Shown here in pieces: positions 1 through 9,901 of a stretch of DNA of 51,765 nt. Numbering within the stretch: position 1 is the first letter of the stretch; each line of letters starts with the position of its first letter. The notes under the pieces are model-generated. The model was given only the letters and a program-made list of their open reading frames with translations, was not told the origin of the DNA and searched no databases. The position numbers and the translations under genes are program-made. The DNA is from Streptomyces sp. TRM64462 (GTDB lineage Bacteria > Actinomycetota > Actinomycetes > Streptomycetales > Streptomycetaceae): positions 1 to 51,765 of the forward strand of contig NZ_JABWDV010000311.1 of NCBI RefSeq assembly GCF_013362995.1, read 5' to 3'.

Positions 1-222
1 ACGCCGTCCGCCCCGGCGGCCCCGGGCGAGGCCGACGACACCGCGCCCAAGACTCCGGAAGCGCCGCGCCCCGCGCGCACCCGCAGCACGGACGCCCCCT
101 GGAACAACCCCCGCCCAGCCTTCGACGCACCCGAACCCGAAACCGAACCCGCACCGGCACCCGAAGCCGAGCCTGCCGCCGAGCCCGACCGACGACACCC
201 CGAAGGAGAAGGAGACGCGTGA
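1..222 (+). CDS. C-terminal tail of an upstream nuo-operon subunit (partial)
   Basis: The frame is open from base 1 and stops with TGA at 220-222. The 73 visible residues are rich in Pro, Ala, Glu and Asp and look like a disordered C-terminal extension, with no catalytic motif in view. The stop overlaps the GTG start of nuoH (GTGA at 219-222), which implies translational coupling in one operon. In a canonical nuo operon the gene before nuoH is nuoG; in the reduced accessory Streptomyces nuo cluster it would be a NuoC- or NuoD-type subunit. The visible tail cannot separate these, so I give no symbol. Confidence 0.7.
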   Translation, partial: TPSAPAAPGEADDTAPKTPEAPRPARTRSTDAPWNNPRPAFDAPEPETEPAPAPEAEPAAEPDRRHPEGEGDA

Positions 223-1187
223 ACGACGCACTCGACGTCGCCCTCCGCCTGGTCGTCGTCTTCGCCCTCTTCCTGACCCTGCCCCTGGTGATCGGTCAGA
301 CCGAGCACAAGGTCATGGCCCATATGCAGGGCCGCCTCGGACCCATGTACGCGGGCGGCTTCCACGGCTGGGCCCAGCTCGTGGCCGACGGCGTGAAGTT
401 CGCGCAGAAGGAGGACGTGGTCCCGGCCGAGGCCGACCGCCGCATCTTCCAGCTCGCACCCGCCATAGCTCTCCTCCCGTACCTCCTCGTCCTGGTCGCC
501 ATCCCTGTCGGCCCCGGTGAGGGCGCGGTCGGCGTGGTCGTCGACGCGGGCATCTTCTTCGTGCTCGCCGTCATGGGCGTCGGCGTGCTCGGCTCCCTCA
601 TGGCGGGCTGGGCGTCGGCCAACAAGTTCTCCCTCCTCGGCGGTCTGCGCACCGCCGCCCAGCTCCTCGCCTACGAGCTGCCGATGCTGCTCGCCGCCGC
701 CTCGGTCGCCATGGCCGCCGGTACGGTCTCGCTGATCGGCATCCTCGACGCGTTCCAGTGGTGGTGGCTGCCCTGGCAGATCGTCGGCGCGCTGGTGTTC
801 TTCGTGGCGGGCCTGGCCGAGCTCCAGCGCCCGCCCTTCGACATGCCGATCGCCGACTCGGAGATCATCTTCGGCGCGTACACCGAGTACACGGGGCTGC
901 GCTTCGCACTGTTCCTGCTCGCCGAGTACGCGGGCATCGTCATCCTGTGCGGTCTGACCACCGTCCTCTTCCTCGGCGGCTGGCACGGCCCGTTCGGCGC
1001 CGACGGTCTCGGCTGGGTCTGGACCCTCCTCAAGACGGCCGTGCTCGCCTTCATCGTGATCTGGCTGCGCGTGAGCTACCCGCGGCTCCGCGAGGACCAG
1101 CTGCAGAAGCTCGCCTGGACCACCCTCGTCCCTCTCGCGCTGGCCCAGATCGCCCTCACCGGCATCGTCAAGGTGGTGATCGCATAA
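219..1187 (+). CDS. nuoH: NADH-quinone oxidoreductase subunit H (NuoH/ND1-type)
   Basis: Integral membrane subunit at the join of the complex I peripheral and membrane arms; it forms the entry of the quinone-binding tunnel. The 322-residue protein is a series of hydrophobic segments. The conserved first loop reads [15 protein letters not shown] (about residues 28-42, Glu29), followed by the [11 protein letters not shown] loop. The quinone-site loop [16 protein letters not shown] (about 200-215) and [12 protein letters not shown] follow. It is shorter than the main Streptomyces NuoH, which is well above 400 residues as I recall, and lacks the long C-terminal tail; this fits the accessory nuo copy. 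GTG start in a GTGA overlap; the stop shares a base with nuoI (TAATG). Family assignment is secure. Confidence 0.93.
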   Translation: MNDALDVALRLVVVFALFLTLPLVIGQTEHKVMAHMQGRLGPMYAGGFHGWAQLVADGVKFAQKEDVVPAEADRRIFQLAPAIALLPYLLVLVAIPVGPGEGAVGVVVDAGIFFVLAVMGVGVLGSLMAGWASANKFSLLGGLRTAAQLLAYELPMLLAAASVAMAAGTVSLIGILDAFQWWWLPWQIVGALVFFVAGLAELQRPPFDMPIADSEIIFGAYTEYTGLRFALFLLAEYAGIVILCGLTTVLFLGGWHGPFGADGLGWVWTLLKTAVLAFIVIWLRVSYPRLREDQLQKLAWTTLVPLALAQIALTGIVKVVIA

Positions 1188-1948
1188 TGTCCCCCGTCCC
1201 AGGATCCGGCCTCGCCAAGGGCCTCGCCGTCACCCTCCGCACGATGACGAGGAAGAGCCACACCGCGCAGTACCCCGACGTGCAGCCCGAACTGCCGCCC
1301 CGCACCCGTGGCGTCATCGGCCTGTTCGAGGAGAACTGCACGGTCTGCATGCTCTGCGCCCGTGAGTGCCCCGACTGGTGCATCTACATCGACTCCCACA
1401 AGGAGACGGTCCCGCCCGCCGCCCCGGGCGGCCGCGAGCGCAGTCGTAACGTTCTCGACCGGTTCGCGATCGACTTCGCGCTGTGCATGTACTGCGGTAT
1501 CTGCATCGAGGTGTGTCCTTTCGACGCGCTGTTCTGGTCGCCCGAGTTCGAGTACGCGGAGACGGACATCCGCGACCTCACCCACGAGCGGGACAAGCTC
1601 CGCGAGTGGATGTGGACCGTCCCGGAGCCCCCGGCACTGGACCCGGGCGCCGAGGAGCCGAAGGAGCTCGCCGCCGCCCGCAAGACGGCCGACAAACTCG
1701 CCGCCCAGCAGGCCGCCGCCCAGCAGGCCGCCGCGCAGGAAGCCGCCGCGCAGGAAGCCGCCGCGCAGGAAGCCGCCGCCCAGGAAGCCGCCGCCCAGCC
1801 GACCGCGGACGGCACCCCCGAACGCCCCACCGACGGCCCGCCCACCGACGGCACACCCGCCGACGGCCCGCCCGGCCCGGGCGCACCCGGCACGGGGACG
1901 TCCGGCACGGGCACGCCCGGCACCGCCCCCGAGGGAGGCCCCGCGTGA
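1187..1948 (+). CDS. nuoI: NADH-quinone oxidoreductase subunit I (two 4Fe-4S clusters)
   Basis: Ferredoxin-like subunit that passes electrons between the iron-sulfur chain and the last cluster before quinone. Two full 4Fe-4S motifs are visible: C51, C54, C57, C61 ([12 protein letters not shown]) and C100, C103, C106, C110 ([12 protein letters not shown]). The globular core ends near residue 150. After it comes a roughly 100-residue extension with a tandem [10 protein letters not shown] array (about residues 170-205) and a Pro/Gly/Thr-rich tail; this extension is not part of the typical NuoI fold. The ATG at 1187 overlaps the nuoH stop (TAATG), and the stop overlaps nuoJ (GTGA). 253 residues. 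Confidence 0.94.
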   Translation: MSPVPGSGLAKGLAVTLRTMTRKSHTAQYPDVQPELPPRTRGVIGLFEENCTVCMLCARECPDWCIYIDSHKETVPPAAPGGRERSRNVLDRFAIDFALCMYCGICIEVCPFDALFWSPEFEYAETDIRDLTHERDKLREWMWTVPEPPALDPGAEEPKELAAARKTADKLAAQQAAAQQAAAQEAAAQEAAAQEAAAQEAAAQPTADGTPERPTDGPPTDGTPADGPPGPGAPGTGTSGTGTPGTAPEGGPA

Positions 1949-2532
1949 CGCTGCTCGCCACGGCGCCCTCCCTCACCACGGCCACCAACGGGTTCCTGTC
2001 GCCCACCGGCGTCGAGATCGCCTTCCTCCTCGTCGGCGTCGTCACGCTCGGCGCGGCCGTCGTCACGGTCACCACCCGCCAGCTCGTCCACGCCGCCCTC
2101 TGGCTGGTCGTGGCGCTCGGCGGACTCGCCGTCGAGTACCTGCTGCTCACGGCCGAGTTCATCGCCTGGGTCCAGGTCCTCATCTACGTCGGTTCCGTCG
2201 TCGTCCTCCTCCTCTTCGGTCTCATGCTCACCAGGGCACCCATCGGCCGCTCACCGGACGCCGACTCGGGCAACCGCCCCGCCGCACTCGTCGTGGCCGT
2301 CGCCGCCGCGGCCGCCCTGGTCTGGGTGGTCGTCGACGCCTTCCGCACCACCTGGATCGACCTCGAAGGACCCGCCCAGGGCTCCACCCGCGTATCCGGC
2401 GAGATGCTCTTCCAGAACTGGGTCCTCCCCTTCGAGGCGCTCTCCGTCCTCCTCCTGGCCGCGCTCGTCGGCGCGATCGTCCTGTCGCGCCGCGGCGGCA
2501 CGGACGGCACCGACCGGGAGGGGAAGCGCTGA
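1945..2532 (+). CDS. nuoJ: NADH-quinone oxidoreductase subunit J
   Basis: Small membrane subunit (ND6-type) of the proton-pumping arm, 195 residues with about five hydrophobic helices. The middle helix pair carries the typical [20 protein letters not shown] pattern, whose Glu and pi-bulge region belong to the quinone-to-proton-channel coupling in complex I. A GTG start at 1945 lies inside the nuoI stop (GTGA), and the stop overlaps nuoK (TGATG). The C-terminus is a short Arg/Gly/Asp-rich cytoplasmic tail. Position between nuoI and nuoK matches the standard order. Confidence 0.92.
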   Translation: MTLLATAPSLTTATNGFLSPTGVEIAFLLVGVVTLGAAVVTVTTRQLVHAALWLVVALGGLAVEYLLLTAEFIAWVQVLIYVGSVVVLLLFGLMLTRAPIGRSPDADSGNRPAALVVAVAAAAALVWVVVDAFRTTWIDLEGPAQGSTRVSGEMLFQNWVLPFEALSVLLLAALVGAIVLSRRGGTDGTDREGKR

Positions 2533-2915
2533 TGCACCTCGCCTACCCCGCCGTCCTCGCCGCGCTGCTGTTCTGCACCGGCCTCTACGGCGTCCTCGCC
2601 CGCCGCAACGCGATCCTGGTCCTGATGTCCGTCGAGCTCATGCTCAACGCCGTCAACCTCAACCTGGTCGCCTTCGACGTCTGGCTCCGAGACACCCTCC
2701 ACGCGGGCCAGGCCCTGACCCTCTTCACCATCGCCATCGCCGCCGCCGAGATCGGCATCGGCCTGGCGATCGTCCTGATGGTCTACCGGAGCCGCGGCAC
2801 CGCCGACATCGACAAACTCCGCGACAACGCCGAGCCCGCCGGCCCCGACGGGGCCCCCGGCGAGCACTCCGGCACCCCGGCGCAGACCGGCAAGAAGGCT
2901 GAGGCCACCGCGTGA
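2532..2915 (+). CDS. nuoK: NADH-quinone oxidoreductase subunit K
   Basis: ND4L-type three-helix membrane subunit, 127 residues. The two buried glutamates of the family are present: Glu35 in [13 protein letters not shown] and Glu73 in [13 protein letters not shown]. Both lie on the central hydrophilic axis of the proton pathway. The last 35 or so residues form a hydrophilic Pro/Gly/Glu tail beyond the usual family length of about 100. The ATG at 2532 overlaps the nuoJ stop by one base, and the stop overlaps the nuoL GTG (GTGA), so the genes are translationally coupled. Confidence 0.93.
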   Translation: MHLAYPAVLAALLFCTGLYGVLARRNAILVLMSVELMLNAVNLNLVAFDVWLRDTLHAGQALTLFTIAIAAAEIGIGLAIVLMVYRSRGTADIDKLRDNAEPAGPDGAPGEHSGTPAQTGKKAEATA

Positions 2916-4903
2916 CCACCACGACTCTCGCCGTCCTCGTCCCCCTCCTTCCGTTCCTCGGCGCCGCCGCCGGTCTCCTCCTGGGACGCACCGCCCCCGG
3001 CTTCGTCCGCCCCCTGGCCGTCCTGCCGACGCTCGCCGCCCTCGTCCTGGCCGTCCTCGTCGCCGCCCGCCAAGGCGGCGGCAAGGCCGTCGACGCCGCC
3101 ACCCAGCTCACCCCGACCGGCTCCGTCCCCGTCGAGCTGGCCCTGCACCTCGACGGGTTCGCCGTCCTCACGGCCGTCCTCGTCGCCGTCGTCGCGTCCT
3201 GCGTGCAGATTTACTCCACCGGCTATCTGCGCGACGACCCCCGCTACCCGTCCTACGCGGCGCTCGTCTCCCTCTTCACCTCCGCCATGCTGCTCGTCGT
3301 CTACTCAGGCGACCTGATGGTGCTGCTGGTCGGCTGGGAGATCATGGGCATCTGCTCGTACTTCCTCGTCGGCCACTACTGGGAGACCCCCGAGGCTCGG
3401 GCCGCCTCGCTGAAGGCGTTCCTCGTCACCAAGCTCGGCGACGTCCCGTTCCTCATCGGCCTGTTCGCCCTGGCCGCCGACGCCGGCACGTTCCGGATCA
3501 CCGGCGTCCTCGGCGCCGTCGCCTCCGGAGCCATCGACCACCCCACCCTGGTGGCGCTGCTGCTCCTCGCCGGCGTCGCGGGCAAGTCCGCCCAGTTCCC
3601 GCTGCACACCTGGCTCCCCGACGCCATGGCCGGCCCCACACCGGTGTCCGCGCTCATCCACGCCGCGACCATGGTCGCCGCCGGTGTCTACTTCATCGCG
3701 CGTCTCCTCCCCCTCTTCGCGGCCTCCGCGGCCGCGATGACCGTCCTCGCCGTGATGGCCGCCGTGACCATGGTCGGCTCGGCCCTCGCCGCGCTCGCCC
3801 AGGACGACATCAAGCGCGTCCTCGCCTACTCGACGATCGGGCAGCTCGGCTACATGACGGGCGCCCTCGCCGTCGGCGACCGCGGCGCCGCCGTCTTCCA
3901 CCTCCTTTCGCACGGCGCGTTCAAGGCCTTGCTGTTCCTCGCCGCCGGCGTGATCATCCACGCCGCCGGCACCAACTCGCTCGCCGCCATGTCCCGTATG
4001 AGCGGACTGGCCCGGCGCATCCCGGACGCGTACTGGACGATGACCGTCGCCCTCCTCGCGCTCGCCGCGATCCCGCCGTTCGCCGGCTTCTTCTCCAAGG
4101 AAGCCGTCCTCGTCGCCGCCGAGCACACCGCACTCGGCGACCGTGACATCGCCCCCGCCGGGGCCGGCTGGACCGTCCTCGTAGCCGGCCTGCTCACCGC
4201 CCTCCTCACCGCCGCCTACGCGACCCGCCTGTGGCTGCTCGCCTTCCGCGGCAGGGGAGCGGAGGCCCCCGACCACGGCAGGCAGCCCATCGCCATGACC
4301 ACCGTCCTGTGGGTGCTCGCCGTCCCCTCACTCGCCTTCGGCCTGACCGTCACCTCCCTCGACGACTGGTTCGACGGCAACGCCCTCACCCCGACCACCG
4401 CCACCGCGGTCCTGAGCACCGGCATCGCCCTCACCGGCGGCCTGCTCACCTACGCCGCCTGGCGCCACACCTCCACCCGCGCCGCCCGCGTCCCCCTCGG
4501 CGCGGTGGCCGCCCACCCCGAGGCCGAGCCCGCCGTGTCCGAAGCCGAGGCCATCGCCACGCACACCCCCGCGTACGGCTCCATCGCCTCGGCACCCGAC
4601 CCCGCGGACCCCGGACGCCTGCTCCTCGGCCCCCTGCACCGCCACGCCGCGGCCGGCTTCCACCTCGACGCCGTCTACAGCGCCCTGTTCGTACGGCCCG
4701 TGCAGGCGGCGGCCTCCCTGGTCCGCTTCCTCGACCGCGAGGTCGTCGAGACCTACGTCCGCGGGGCCGGGGCCACGACCGGCCTGCTCGGCGCCGCCGT
4801 CCGCCGCGCCCAGACCGGCAACGTGCAGACCTACCTCAGCGTGCTGCTCGCCGGCTCCGTCGTCCTGGCGATCGCCGCCGTCCTCGTCGCCGCGGGAGCG
4901 TGA
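2912..4903 (+). CDS. nuoL: NADH-quinone oxidoreductase subunit L (antiporter-like)
   Basis: Largest antiporter-like proton-pumping subunit, 663 residues. Signatures include [18 protein letters not shown] and the following [13 protein letters not shown], with the channel Glu and Lys residues. [19 protein letters not shown] and [18 protein letters not shown] are the ND5-type quinone-oxidoreductase core motifs. After the core the protein has a linker and a further C-terminal membrane segment, consistent with the lateral helix of NuoL. GTG start in a GTGA overlap with nuoK. Three bases separate its stop from nuoM. Confidence 0.94.
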   Translation: MTTTTLAVLVPLLPFLGAAAGLLLGRTAPGFVRPLAVLPTLAALVLAVLVAARQGGGKAVDAATQLTPTGSVPVELALHLDGFAVLTAVLVAVVASCVQIYSTGYLRDDPRYPSYAALVSLFTSAMLLVVYSGDLMVLLVGWEIMGICSYFLVGHYWETPEARAASLKAFLVTKLGDVPFLIGLFALAADAGTFRITGVLGAVASGAIDHPTLVALLLLAGVAGKSAQFPLHTWLPDAMAGPTPVSALIHAATMVAAGVYFIARLLPLFAASAAAMTVLAVMAAVTMVGSALAALAQDDIKRVLAYSTIGQLGYMTGALAVGDRGAAVFHLLSHGAFKALLFLAAGVIIHAAGTNSLAAMSRMSGLARRIPDAYWTMTVALLALAAIPPFAGFFSKEAVLVAAEHTALGDRDIAPAGAGWTVLVAGLLTALLTAAYATRLWLLAFRGRGAEAPDHGRQPIAMTTVLWVLAVPSLAFGLTVTSLDDWFDGNALTPTTATAVLSTGIALTGGLLTYAAWRHTSTRAARVPLGAVAAHPEAEPAVSEAEAIATHTPAYGSIASAPDPADPGRLLLGPLHRHAAAGFHLDAVYSALFVRPVQAAASLVRFLDREVVETYVRGAGATTGLLGAAVRRAQTGNVQTYLSVLLAGSVVLAIAAVLVAAGA

Positions 4904-4906
4904 GCC

Positions 4907-6484
4907 GTGTTCGATATCAGCGAGTCCGTGATGCAGTTCCTTCTCGCGTTCATCGTCGTCGCCCCCCTCCTCGGCGCCGGCGCGGCCCTCCTCCCGGCAC
5001 CGCCCGGGCTGAAGGGCACGTCACCCGACCAGGCCGTACTCCGCCACGGTGTGACCGTCACCGGCGCGGTCCTCCTCGCGGCCGTCGTCCTCACGCTCGG
5101 CTTCGACCACGACCAGCCGTCGAGAATGCAGGCCACGACGGACATCAGCTGGATCAAGGCACTCGACGTGCGGATCCACCTCGGTGTCGACGGCATCTCC
5201 CTCCCCCTCCTGGTCATGACCGCGCTGCTGACCTTCCTCAGCGCGCTGTACAGCTACTACAAGATGCCTGCGGGGCCGTCCCCGAAGGCGTTCGTCGCGC
5301 TGCTCCTCGTCCTCGAGTCCGGCACGCTCGCGACCTTCGCCGTCCTCGACCTGATGCTGTTCTTCCTCGCGTTCGAGATGGTGCTCATCCCGATGTACTT
5401 CCTCATCGCCCGCTGGGGCGGCGAGGGACGGCAGGCCGCCGCCTGGAAGTTCATCCTCTTCACCCTCCTCGGCTCGGTCGTGATGCTGCTCGGCTTCCTC
5501 CTCGTCGGGCTGAAGGCGGGCACGTTCGACATGGTGGCACTCGCCACTGACAACGGCCGTGACCTCTCAACATCGCTGCAGGTCATCGCCGTTCTCGCGA
5601 TCGGCGTCGGCCTCGCTGTCAAGACGCCGATGTGGCCGCTGCACAGCTGGCTGCCCGACGCCCACACCGCCGCGCCGACCGTCGGCTCCGTCCTCCTCGC
5701 CGGCGTCCTGCTGAAGATGGGCACGTACGGGTTCGTGCGCATCGTCCTGCCGGTCACCCCCGACGGCATGCAGGTGTTCGCCCCGTACCTCGCGGCCTTC
5801 GCCGTCGCCGGCGTCATCTACGGATCCCTCGCCTGCCTCGCCCTCGCCAGGCCCGGTGCCAAGGGCGACCTCAAGCGGCTCATCGCCTACTCGTCCGTCG
5901 GCCACATGGGCTTCGTACTCCTCGGCATCGCGACCATGACACCCACCGGCGTCAACGGCGCGCTGTTCGCCAACATCGCCCACGGCCTCATCACCGGTCT
6001 CCTGTTCTTCCTGGTCGGAGCCCTCAAGGACCGCACCGGCACCGCCGACCTCGACACGCTCTCCGGCGCCACCGGGGCCGCCCTCTACGGCCGCGCGCCC
6101 CGCCTCGGCGGCCTCCTCGCCTTCGGCGCCGTCGCCTCCCTCGGCCTGCCCGGACTCGCCGGGTTCTGGGGCGAGATGCTTGCCATGTTCGGCGCCTTCG
6201 AACCCGCCCCTGGCCTCAGCCGCCCCGCCTTCCTCACCTTCATGGCCATCGCCGGCCTCGGCACGCTGCTCACCGCCGCGTACCTCCTCGTCGTCGTACG
6301 CCGCGTCTGCATGGGCGCCGCGCCCACCGCCGACCAGCCGCGCCTCACCGACGTCCAGGCGTACGAGTTCGCCGCCTGGACCCCGCTGGCCGTCCTCACC
6401 GTCCTCGCCGGACTCTGGCCCGCGGCCCTCCTCGGCCTCACCGACCCGGCCGTGCAGCAGCTCCTCGCAGGAGGCAAGTCGTGA
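4907..6484 (+). CDS. nuoM: NADH-quinone oxidoreductase subunit M (antiporter-like)
   Basis: Second antiporter-like subunit, 525 residues, all membrane helices. Diagnostic motifs are FFLAFEMVLIPMYFLIARWGG (Glu of the proton channel), WPLHSWLPDAHTAAPTVGSV, LLKMGTYGFVRI and GDLKRLIAYSSVGHMGFVLLG. The GTG at 4907 directly follows the nuoL stop with almost no spacer. The 3' end overlaps nuoN (GTGA). It forms the middle of the proton-pumping arm with NuoL and NuoN. Confidence 0.94.
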   Translation: MFDISESVMQFLLAFIVVAPLLGAGAALLPAPPGLKGTSPDQAVLRHGVTVTGAVLLAAVVLTLGFDHDQPSRMQATTDISWIKALDVRIHLGVDGISLPLLVMTALLTFLSALYSYYKMPAGPSPKAFVALLLVLESGTLATFAVLDLMLFFLAFEMVLIPMYFLIARWGGEGRQAAAWKFILFTLLGSVVMLLGFLLVGLKAGTFDMVALATDNGRDLSTSLQVIAVLAIGVGLAVKTPMWPLHSWLPDAHTAAPTVGSVLLAGVLLKMGTYGFVRIVLPVTPDGMQVFAPYLAAFAVAGVIYGSLACLALARPGAKGDLKRLIAYSSVGHMGFVLLGIATMTPTGVNGALFANIAHGLITGLLFFLVGALKDRTGTADLDTLSGATGAALYGRAPRLGGLLAFGAVASLGLPGLAGFWGEMLAMFGAFEPAPGLSRPAFLTFMAIAGLGTLLTAAYLLVVVRRVCMGAAPTADQPRLTDVQAYEFAAWTPLAVLTVLAGLWPAALLGLTDPAVQQLLAGGKS

Positions 6485-8100
6485 CCCTCGCCGCCACGAG
6501 CACCGCCGTCGCCGCGGCGGCCGATGCCACGCCGCCGGCCCTGCCGCCCGCACCGACCGCCGGGCACACGGCCCTCGCCGCCCCCGCGGGCGGCGACCTC
6601 GTGCAGACCGTCGACTGGGTCGCCATCGCGCCCCCGACCATCGCCGCCGTCGTGGCCCTGGCGATCCTCGTCGCCGACCTGTTCCTCCCGCGCGCCCGCA
6701 AGCCCCTCCTGGCCTGGACGGCGACCGCAGGACTCGCCGCCGCGCTCCTCGCCCTGCTGCCGCTGCGCGCCGGCGACCGGGCCACTTTCTGCCTCGTCGC
6801 CGACCCCGGCGCGTGCAGCTACACCGCCGACCACTTCACGCTGGCCATCCAGTTCCTGGTGCTCGGCGGCGCCCTGCTGACCGCGCTCCTGTCCGTCACG
6901 GACACCAAGAAGAACCTCCCCGCCGGAGAGTTCTGGTTCCTGCTGCTCGCGTCCGCCGCGGGCGCCGCCCTCCTCCCCGCGTCCCGCGACCTGGCGACCC
7001 TCGTCGTCGCCCTGGAGGTCGCCTCGCTGCCCGCCTTCGCCCTCGTCGGCCTCAAGCGCGGCGACCGCATGTCCGGCGAGGCCGCGCTGAAGTTCTTCCT
7101 GTCCTCGGTCACCGCGACCGCGGTCACCCTGCTCGGCGTCAGCTTCGTGTACGCGTCGACCGGCACCCTCCACCTCACCGAGATCGCCCAGCAGCTCGAC
7201 GACGTGCCCGCACAGCTCGGCACCCTCGCCAAGGCCGGTGTCGCCCTGACGCTGGTCGGCTTCGCCTTCAAGACCGCTGCGGCGCCCTTCCACTTCTGGG
7301 TCCCCGACACGTACGTCGGCGCGCCCCTGCCCGTCGCCGCCTACCTGTCCGTCGTCGGCAAGGCCGTCGGCTTCACCGGCCTCATCCTGGTGACCGTCGT
7401 CGCCTTCCCGTCGTACGCGGACGTGTGGGGCCCCGCCCTCGCCGTGCTGGCCGCGCTCACCATGACCGTCGGCAACGTCGCCGCCCTGCGGCAGGTCTCC
7501 ACGCGCGCGTGGAGCGCGGTACGCCTCCTGGCCTGGTCGTCCGTCGGTCAGGCCGGCTACCTCCTGGTGCCGATCGCCGCCGCCGCGTACTCCCGCGACG
7601 ACCAGATCGGCGCCACCGTCGCGTACGCCCTGATGTACGCCGTCGTGAACCTCGGCGCGTTCGCCGTCGCCGCGCTCGTCGCCCGTACGCACCCGGCCAA
7701 CCGGATCGCCGACTACCGGGGCCTGTACGCGACGCGGCCCGTGACCGCGCTCGCCATGGGCTTCTTCCTGCTGTGCCTGGCGGGCCTGCCGCCCGGCATC
7801 ATCGGCCTCTTCGCCAAGGTCGTGGTGTTCTCCGCCGCCGTGGACGCCGGCCTCGGCTGGCTGGCGGTGGTCATGGCCGTCAACGTGGTCGTCGCCCTGT
7901 ACTACTACCTGCGCTGGACGGCCATCCTGTTCCGCGCCCCCGAAGCCGCCCCCGAGGCCGCCGAAGCGGTGGCGGTCCCCGTACGGCACCGGGCTCCCGC
8001 ACCGCTCACCACGGCCATCGCCCTGACCGGCGTCGGCGGCGTCCTGCTGTCCGGCTACCCGCAGCTGGTCCTGCGCTTCGCCACCACCACCCTCTTCTGA
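6481..8100 (+). CDS. nuoN: NADH-quinone oxidoreductase subunit N (antiporter-like)
   Basis: Third antiporter-like subunit and last gene of the operon, 539 residues from the GTG at 6481 that overlaps the nuoM stop. It has a low-complexity Ala/Pro N-terminus before the first helix. Family motifs seen are [21 protein letters not shown] (channel Lys) and [21 protein letters not shown] with the following VVGKAVGF. The motif that usually reads NIKRLLAYSSI is here [18 protein letters not shown], so the usual Lys before the Arg is replaced. The C-terminal residues form one more helix. Confidence 0.92.
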   Translation: MTLAATSTAVAAAADATPPALPPAPTAGHTALAAPAGGDLVQTVDWVAIAPPTIAAVVALAILVADLFLPRARKPLLAWTATAGLAAALLALLPLRAGDRATFCLVADPGACSYTADHFTLAIQFLVLGGALLTALLSVTDTKKNLPAGEFWFLLLASAAGAALLPASRDLATLVVALEVASLPAFALVGLKRGDRMSGEAALKFFLSSVTATAVTLLGVSFVYASTGTLHLTEIAQQLDDVPAQLGTLAKAGVALTLVGFAFKTAAAPFHFWVPDTYVGAPLPVAAYLSVVGKAVGFTGLILVTVVAFPSYADVWGPALAVLAALTMTVGNVAALRQVSTRAWSAVRLLAWSSVGQAGYLLVPIAAAAYSRDDQIGATVAYALMYAVVNLGAFAVAALVARTHPANRIADYRGLYATRPVTALAMGFFLLCLAGLPPGIIGLFAKVVVFSAAVDAGLGWLAVVMAVNVVVALYYYLRWTAILFRAPEAAPEAAEAVAVPVRHRAPAPLTTAIALTGVGGVLLSGYPQLVLRFATTTLF

Positions 8101-8281
8101 CCGTCCCGGCCGCCCGCACCGCGCCGGATCACCCGGTCGGCCGAGTCCGCCGGCGGCGCGCGCCCCGCGTGCACCAGGGAACCAGCCACTCCCGCCTGGC
8201 GTTGACCAGACGGGGAGGGTCCACTGGAGGGTGGAGCAAGACCAGCGAGGTTCCCCTGCCGCACCACATGGAGGGCGTACC
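8101..8281 (+). other. Intergenic region between the nuo operon and htpX
   Basis: 181 bases with no supported gene. A TTGACC at 8202-8207 could be a -35 for htpX, but I see no convincing -10 at the right distance. GGAGGG at 8270-8275 is the htpX ribosome binding site and sets its GTG start. No strong terminator hairpin with a U-tract was found after nuoN. Confidence 0.35.
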
Positions 8282-9145
8282 GTGCACCGCCGGCACAACG
8301 GGCTCAGGACCGCCGTACTCCTCGGAGGACTGTCCGCACTCATCATCCTGATCGGCAGCTTCTTCGGGCGTACGGGCCTGATCGTCGCCGTCCTCATCGC
8401 GCTCGGCACCAACGCCTACGCGTACTGGAACAGCGACAAGCTGGCGCTGCGCGCCATGCGGGCCCGCCCCGTCAGCGAGTTCGAGGCGCCGCAGCTCTAC
8501 CGGATGGTCCGCGAACTCTCCACACAGGCCAGGCAGCCGATGCCACGGCTGTACATCTCACCCACCCAGGCCCCCAACGCGTTCGCGACCGGGCGCAACC
8601 CGCGCAACGCCGCGGTGTGCTGCACCGAGGGCATCCTGCGCATCCTCGACGAGCGCGAGCTGCGCGGCGTCATCGGCCACGAGCTCAGCCACGTCTACAA
8701 CCGGGACATCCTGATCGCGTCGGTCGCCGGCGCCCTCGCGTCCGTGATCGTGTTCCTCGTGAACTTCGCCTGGCTCATCCCGATCGGCCGCTCCGACGAC
8801 GACGAGGGACCCGGCCTGCTCGGCATGCTGCTCATCATGATCCTCGGCCCGCTGGCGGCGTCGGTCATCCAGCTGGCCATCAGCCGCTCCCGGGAGTACG
8901 AGGCGGACGCGTCGGGCGCCCGGCTCACCGGAGACCCGCTGGCCCTCGCCAGCGCCCTGAGGAAGCTGGAGGCGGGCACCCGGCGCCTGCCGCTCCCGCC
9001 GGAGCCGAGGATCGAGACCGCCAGTCATATGATGATCGCCAACCCGTTCCGTCCCGGCCAGGGCATGGCCCGCATGTTCTCCACCCACCCGCCGATGGCG
9101 GAACGAATCGCCCGGCTCGAACAGATGGCAGGTCACCGTCCGTGA
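8282..9145 (+). CDS. htpX: HtpX-type membrane zinc metalloprotease (M48B)
   Basis: Membrane protease of the HtpX family, which degrades damaged or misfolded membrane proteins. The 287 residues begin [14 protein letters not shown]. Two N-terminal membrane helices (about 11-30 and 31-50) come first, then the catalytic HELSH (residues 133-137) with the third zinc-ligand motif EYEAD (205-209). A second hydrophobic pair (about 145-170 and 180-200) lies between them. The GTG at 8282 is preferred over an in-frame GTG 51 bases upstream because GGAGGG lies 6 bases before it. The stop overlaps the next gene by four bases (GTGA). Streptomyces accessory nuo clusters are commonly followed by this gene. 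Confidence 0.93.
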   Translation: MHRRHNGLRTAVLLGGLSALIILIGSFFGRTGLIVAVLIALGTNAYAYWNSDKLALRAMRARPVSEFEAPQLYRMVRELSTQARQPMPRLYISPTQAPNAFATGRNPRNAAVCCTEGILRILDERELRGVIGHELSHVYNRDILIASVAGALASVIVFLVNFAWLIPIGRSDDDEGPGLLGMLLIMILGPLAASVIQLAISRSREYEADASGARLTGDPLALASALRKLEAGTRRLPLPPEPRIETASHMMIANPFRPGQGMARMFSTHPPMAERIARLEQMAGHRP

Positions 9146-9537
9146 AGACCATCCTCAACATCATCTGGCTCGTCTTCAGCGGCTTCTGGCTGTTCCTCGG
9201 GTACATGGCCGCCGGGCTGCTGCTGTGCATCACGGTCATCGGCATCCCGTTCGGCCTGGCCGCCTTCCGCATCGGCGTCTACGCCCTCTGGCCCTTCGGC
9301 CACACCGTCGTCGACCGCCGCGACGCGGGCGCTCCCTCCTGCGTCGGCAACGTGCTGTGGCTGATCCTCGCGGGCTGGTGGCTGGCGCTCAGCCACATCG
9401 TCACCGGCATCGCCCTGTGCGTCACCATCATCGGGATCCCGCTCGGCATCGCGAACTTCAAGCTGGTCCCGGTCTCGCTGCTGCCCCTCGGCAAGGAGAT
9501 CGTCCCGACGGACCAGGCCTTCGCCAACGGCTGGTAG
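9142..9537 (+). CDS. YccF-domain (DUF307) inner-membrane protein
   Basis: 131-residue protein with two tandem copies of the YccF repeat. Each copy has a hydrophobic helix beginning IxWLxxxGxWL, then [14 protein letters not shown] / [14 protein letters not shown], and ends in WPFGHTVV / LPLGKEIV. There are about four membrane segments. The molecular function of YccF proteins is not established. A GTG start at 9142 overlaps the htpX stop (GTGA), so the two are probably co-translated; a role in membrane homeostasis is only an inference from that coupling. Confidence 0.88.
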   Translation: MKTILNIIWLVFSGFWLFLGYMAAGLLLCITVIGIPFGLAAFRIGVYALWPFGHTVVDRRDAGAPSCVGNVLWLILAGWWLALSHIVTGIALCVTIIGIPLGIANFKLVPVSLLPLGKEIVPTDQAFANGW

Positions 9538-9639
9538 CGCACGCACGGCCGGAATTGTCCACAGGCCGGGCGGGGTGTCAGTGGCGTGGTCCACCATGAA
9601 CCCATGACTGATTACGCAGAGTCGCTGAACCGCATCGCG

Positions 9640-9850
9640 CCCGCCGCCGGCAACGCACACCCCTGGCGCGCCCACCGCCGGCTCCGCGTGGGTGCGGCAC
9701 CCGGAAGCGCGGGTGGACGGCGGCGAGAGAACGGGGCAGATGACCGTCCCGGGCCATCGCCAGCGTCGTACGGGACACCCCGAGGATCAGCGCCAGCAGC
9801 GAACCGAGCGCCGCCCCTGCTGATCGCCTACCGGATCCTGTCCGGCCACT
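9640..9850 (-). pseudogene. Decayed fragment of an APC-family amino acid permease
   Basis: On the minus strand the reading frame encodes LGSLLALILGVSRTTLAMARDGHLP followed closely by AVHPRFRVPH. That string is typical of a conserved late cytoplasmic loop of actinobacterial amino acid/polyamine permeases. The frame then loses similarity; shifting by one base continues as HAEPAVGAP, like the normal HRAELAVGA, so a frameshift is visible near 9670. There is no upstream transmembrane core and no downstream helices, so about 90% of a normal 400-500 residue permease is missing. I read this as a deletion remnant. Confidence 0.6.
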
Positions 9851-9901
9851 CACGATCGCGCTAGCCGCTCAGCCCGCCCCGGCCCGTCCGCTCAGCCCGG
9901 C

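Noticed and set aside
6085..8412. A 775-residue antisense frame across nuoM, nuoN and htpX
   Set aside because: Gly/Arg/Glu-rich noise that crosses several real genes and their junctions.
9586..9864. Plus-strand ORF of 92 codons after the YccF gene
   Set aside because: Arg/Ala-rich with no family pattern; the opposite strand shows clear permease remnants that explain the region better.
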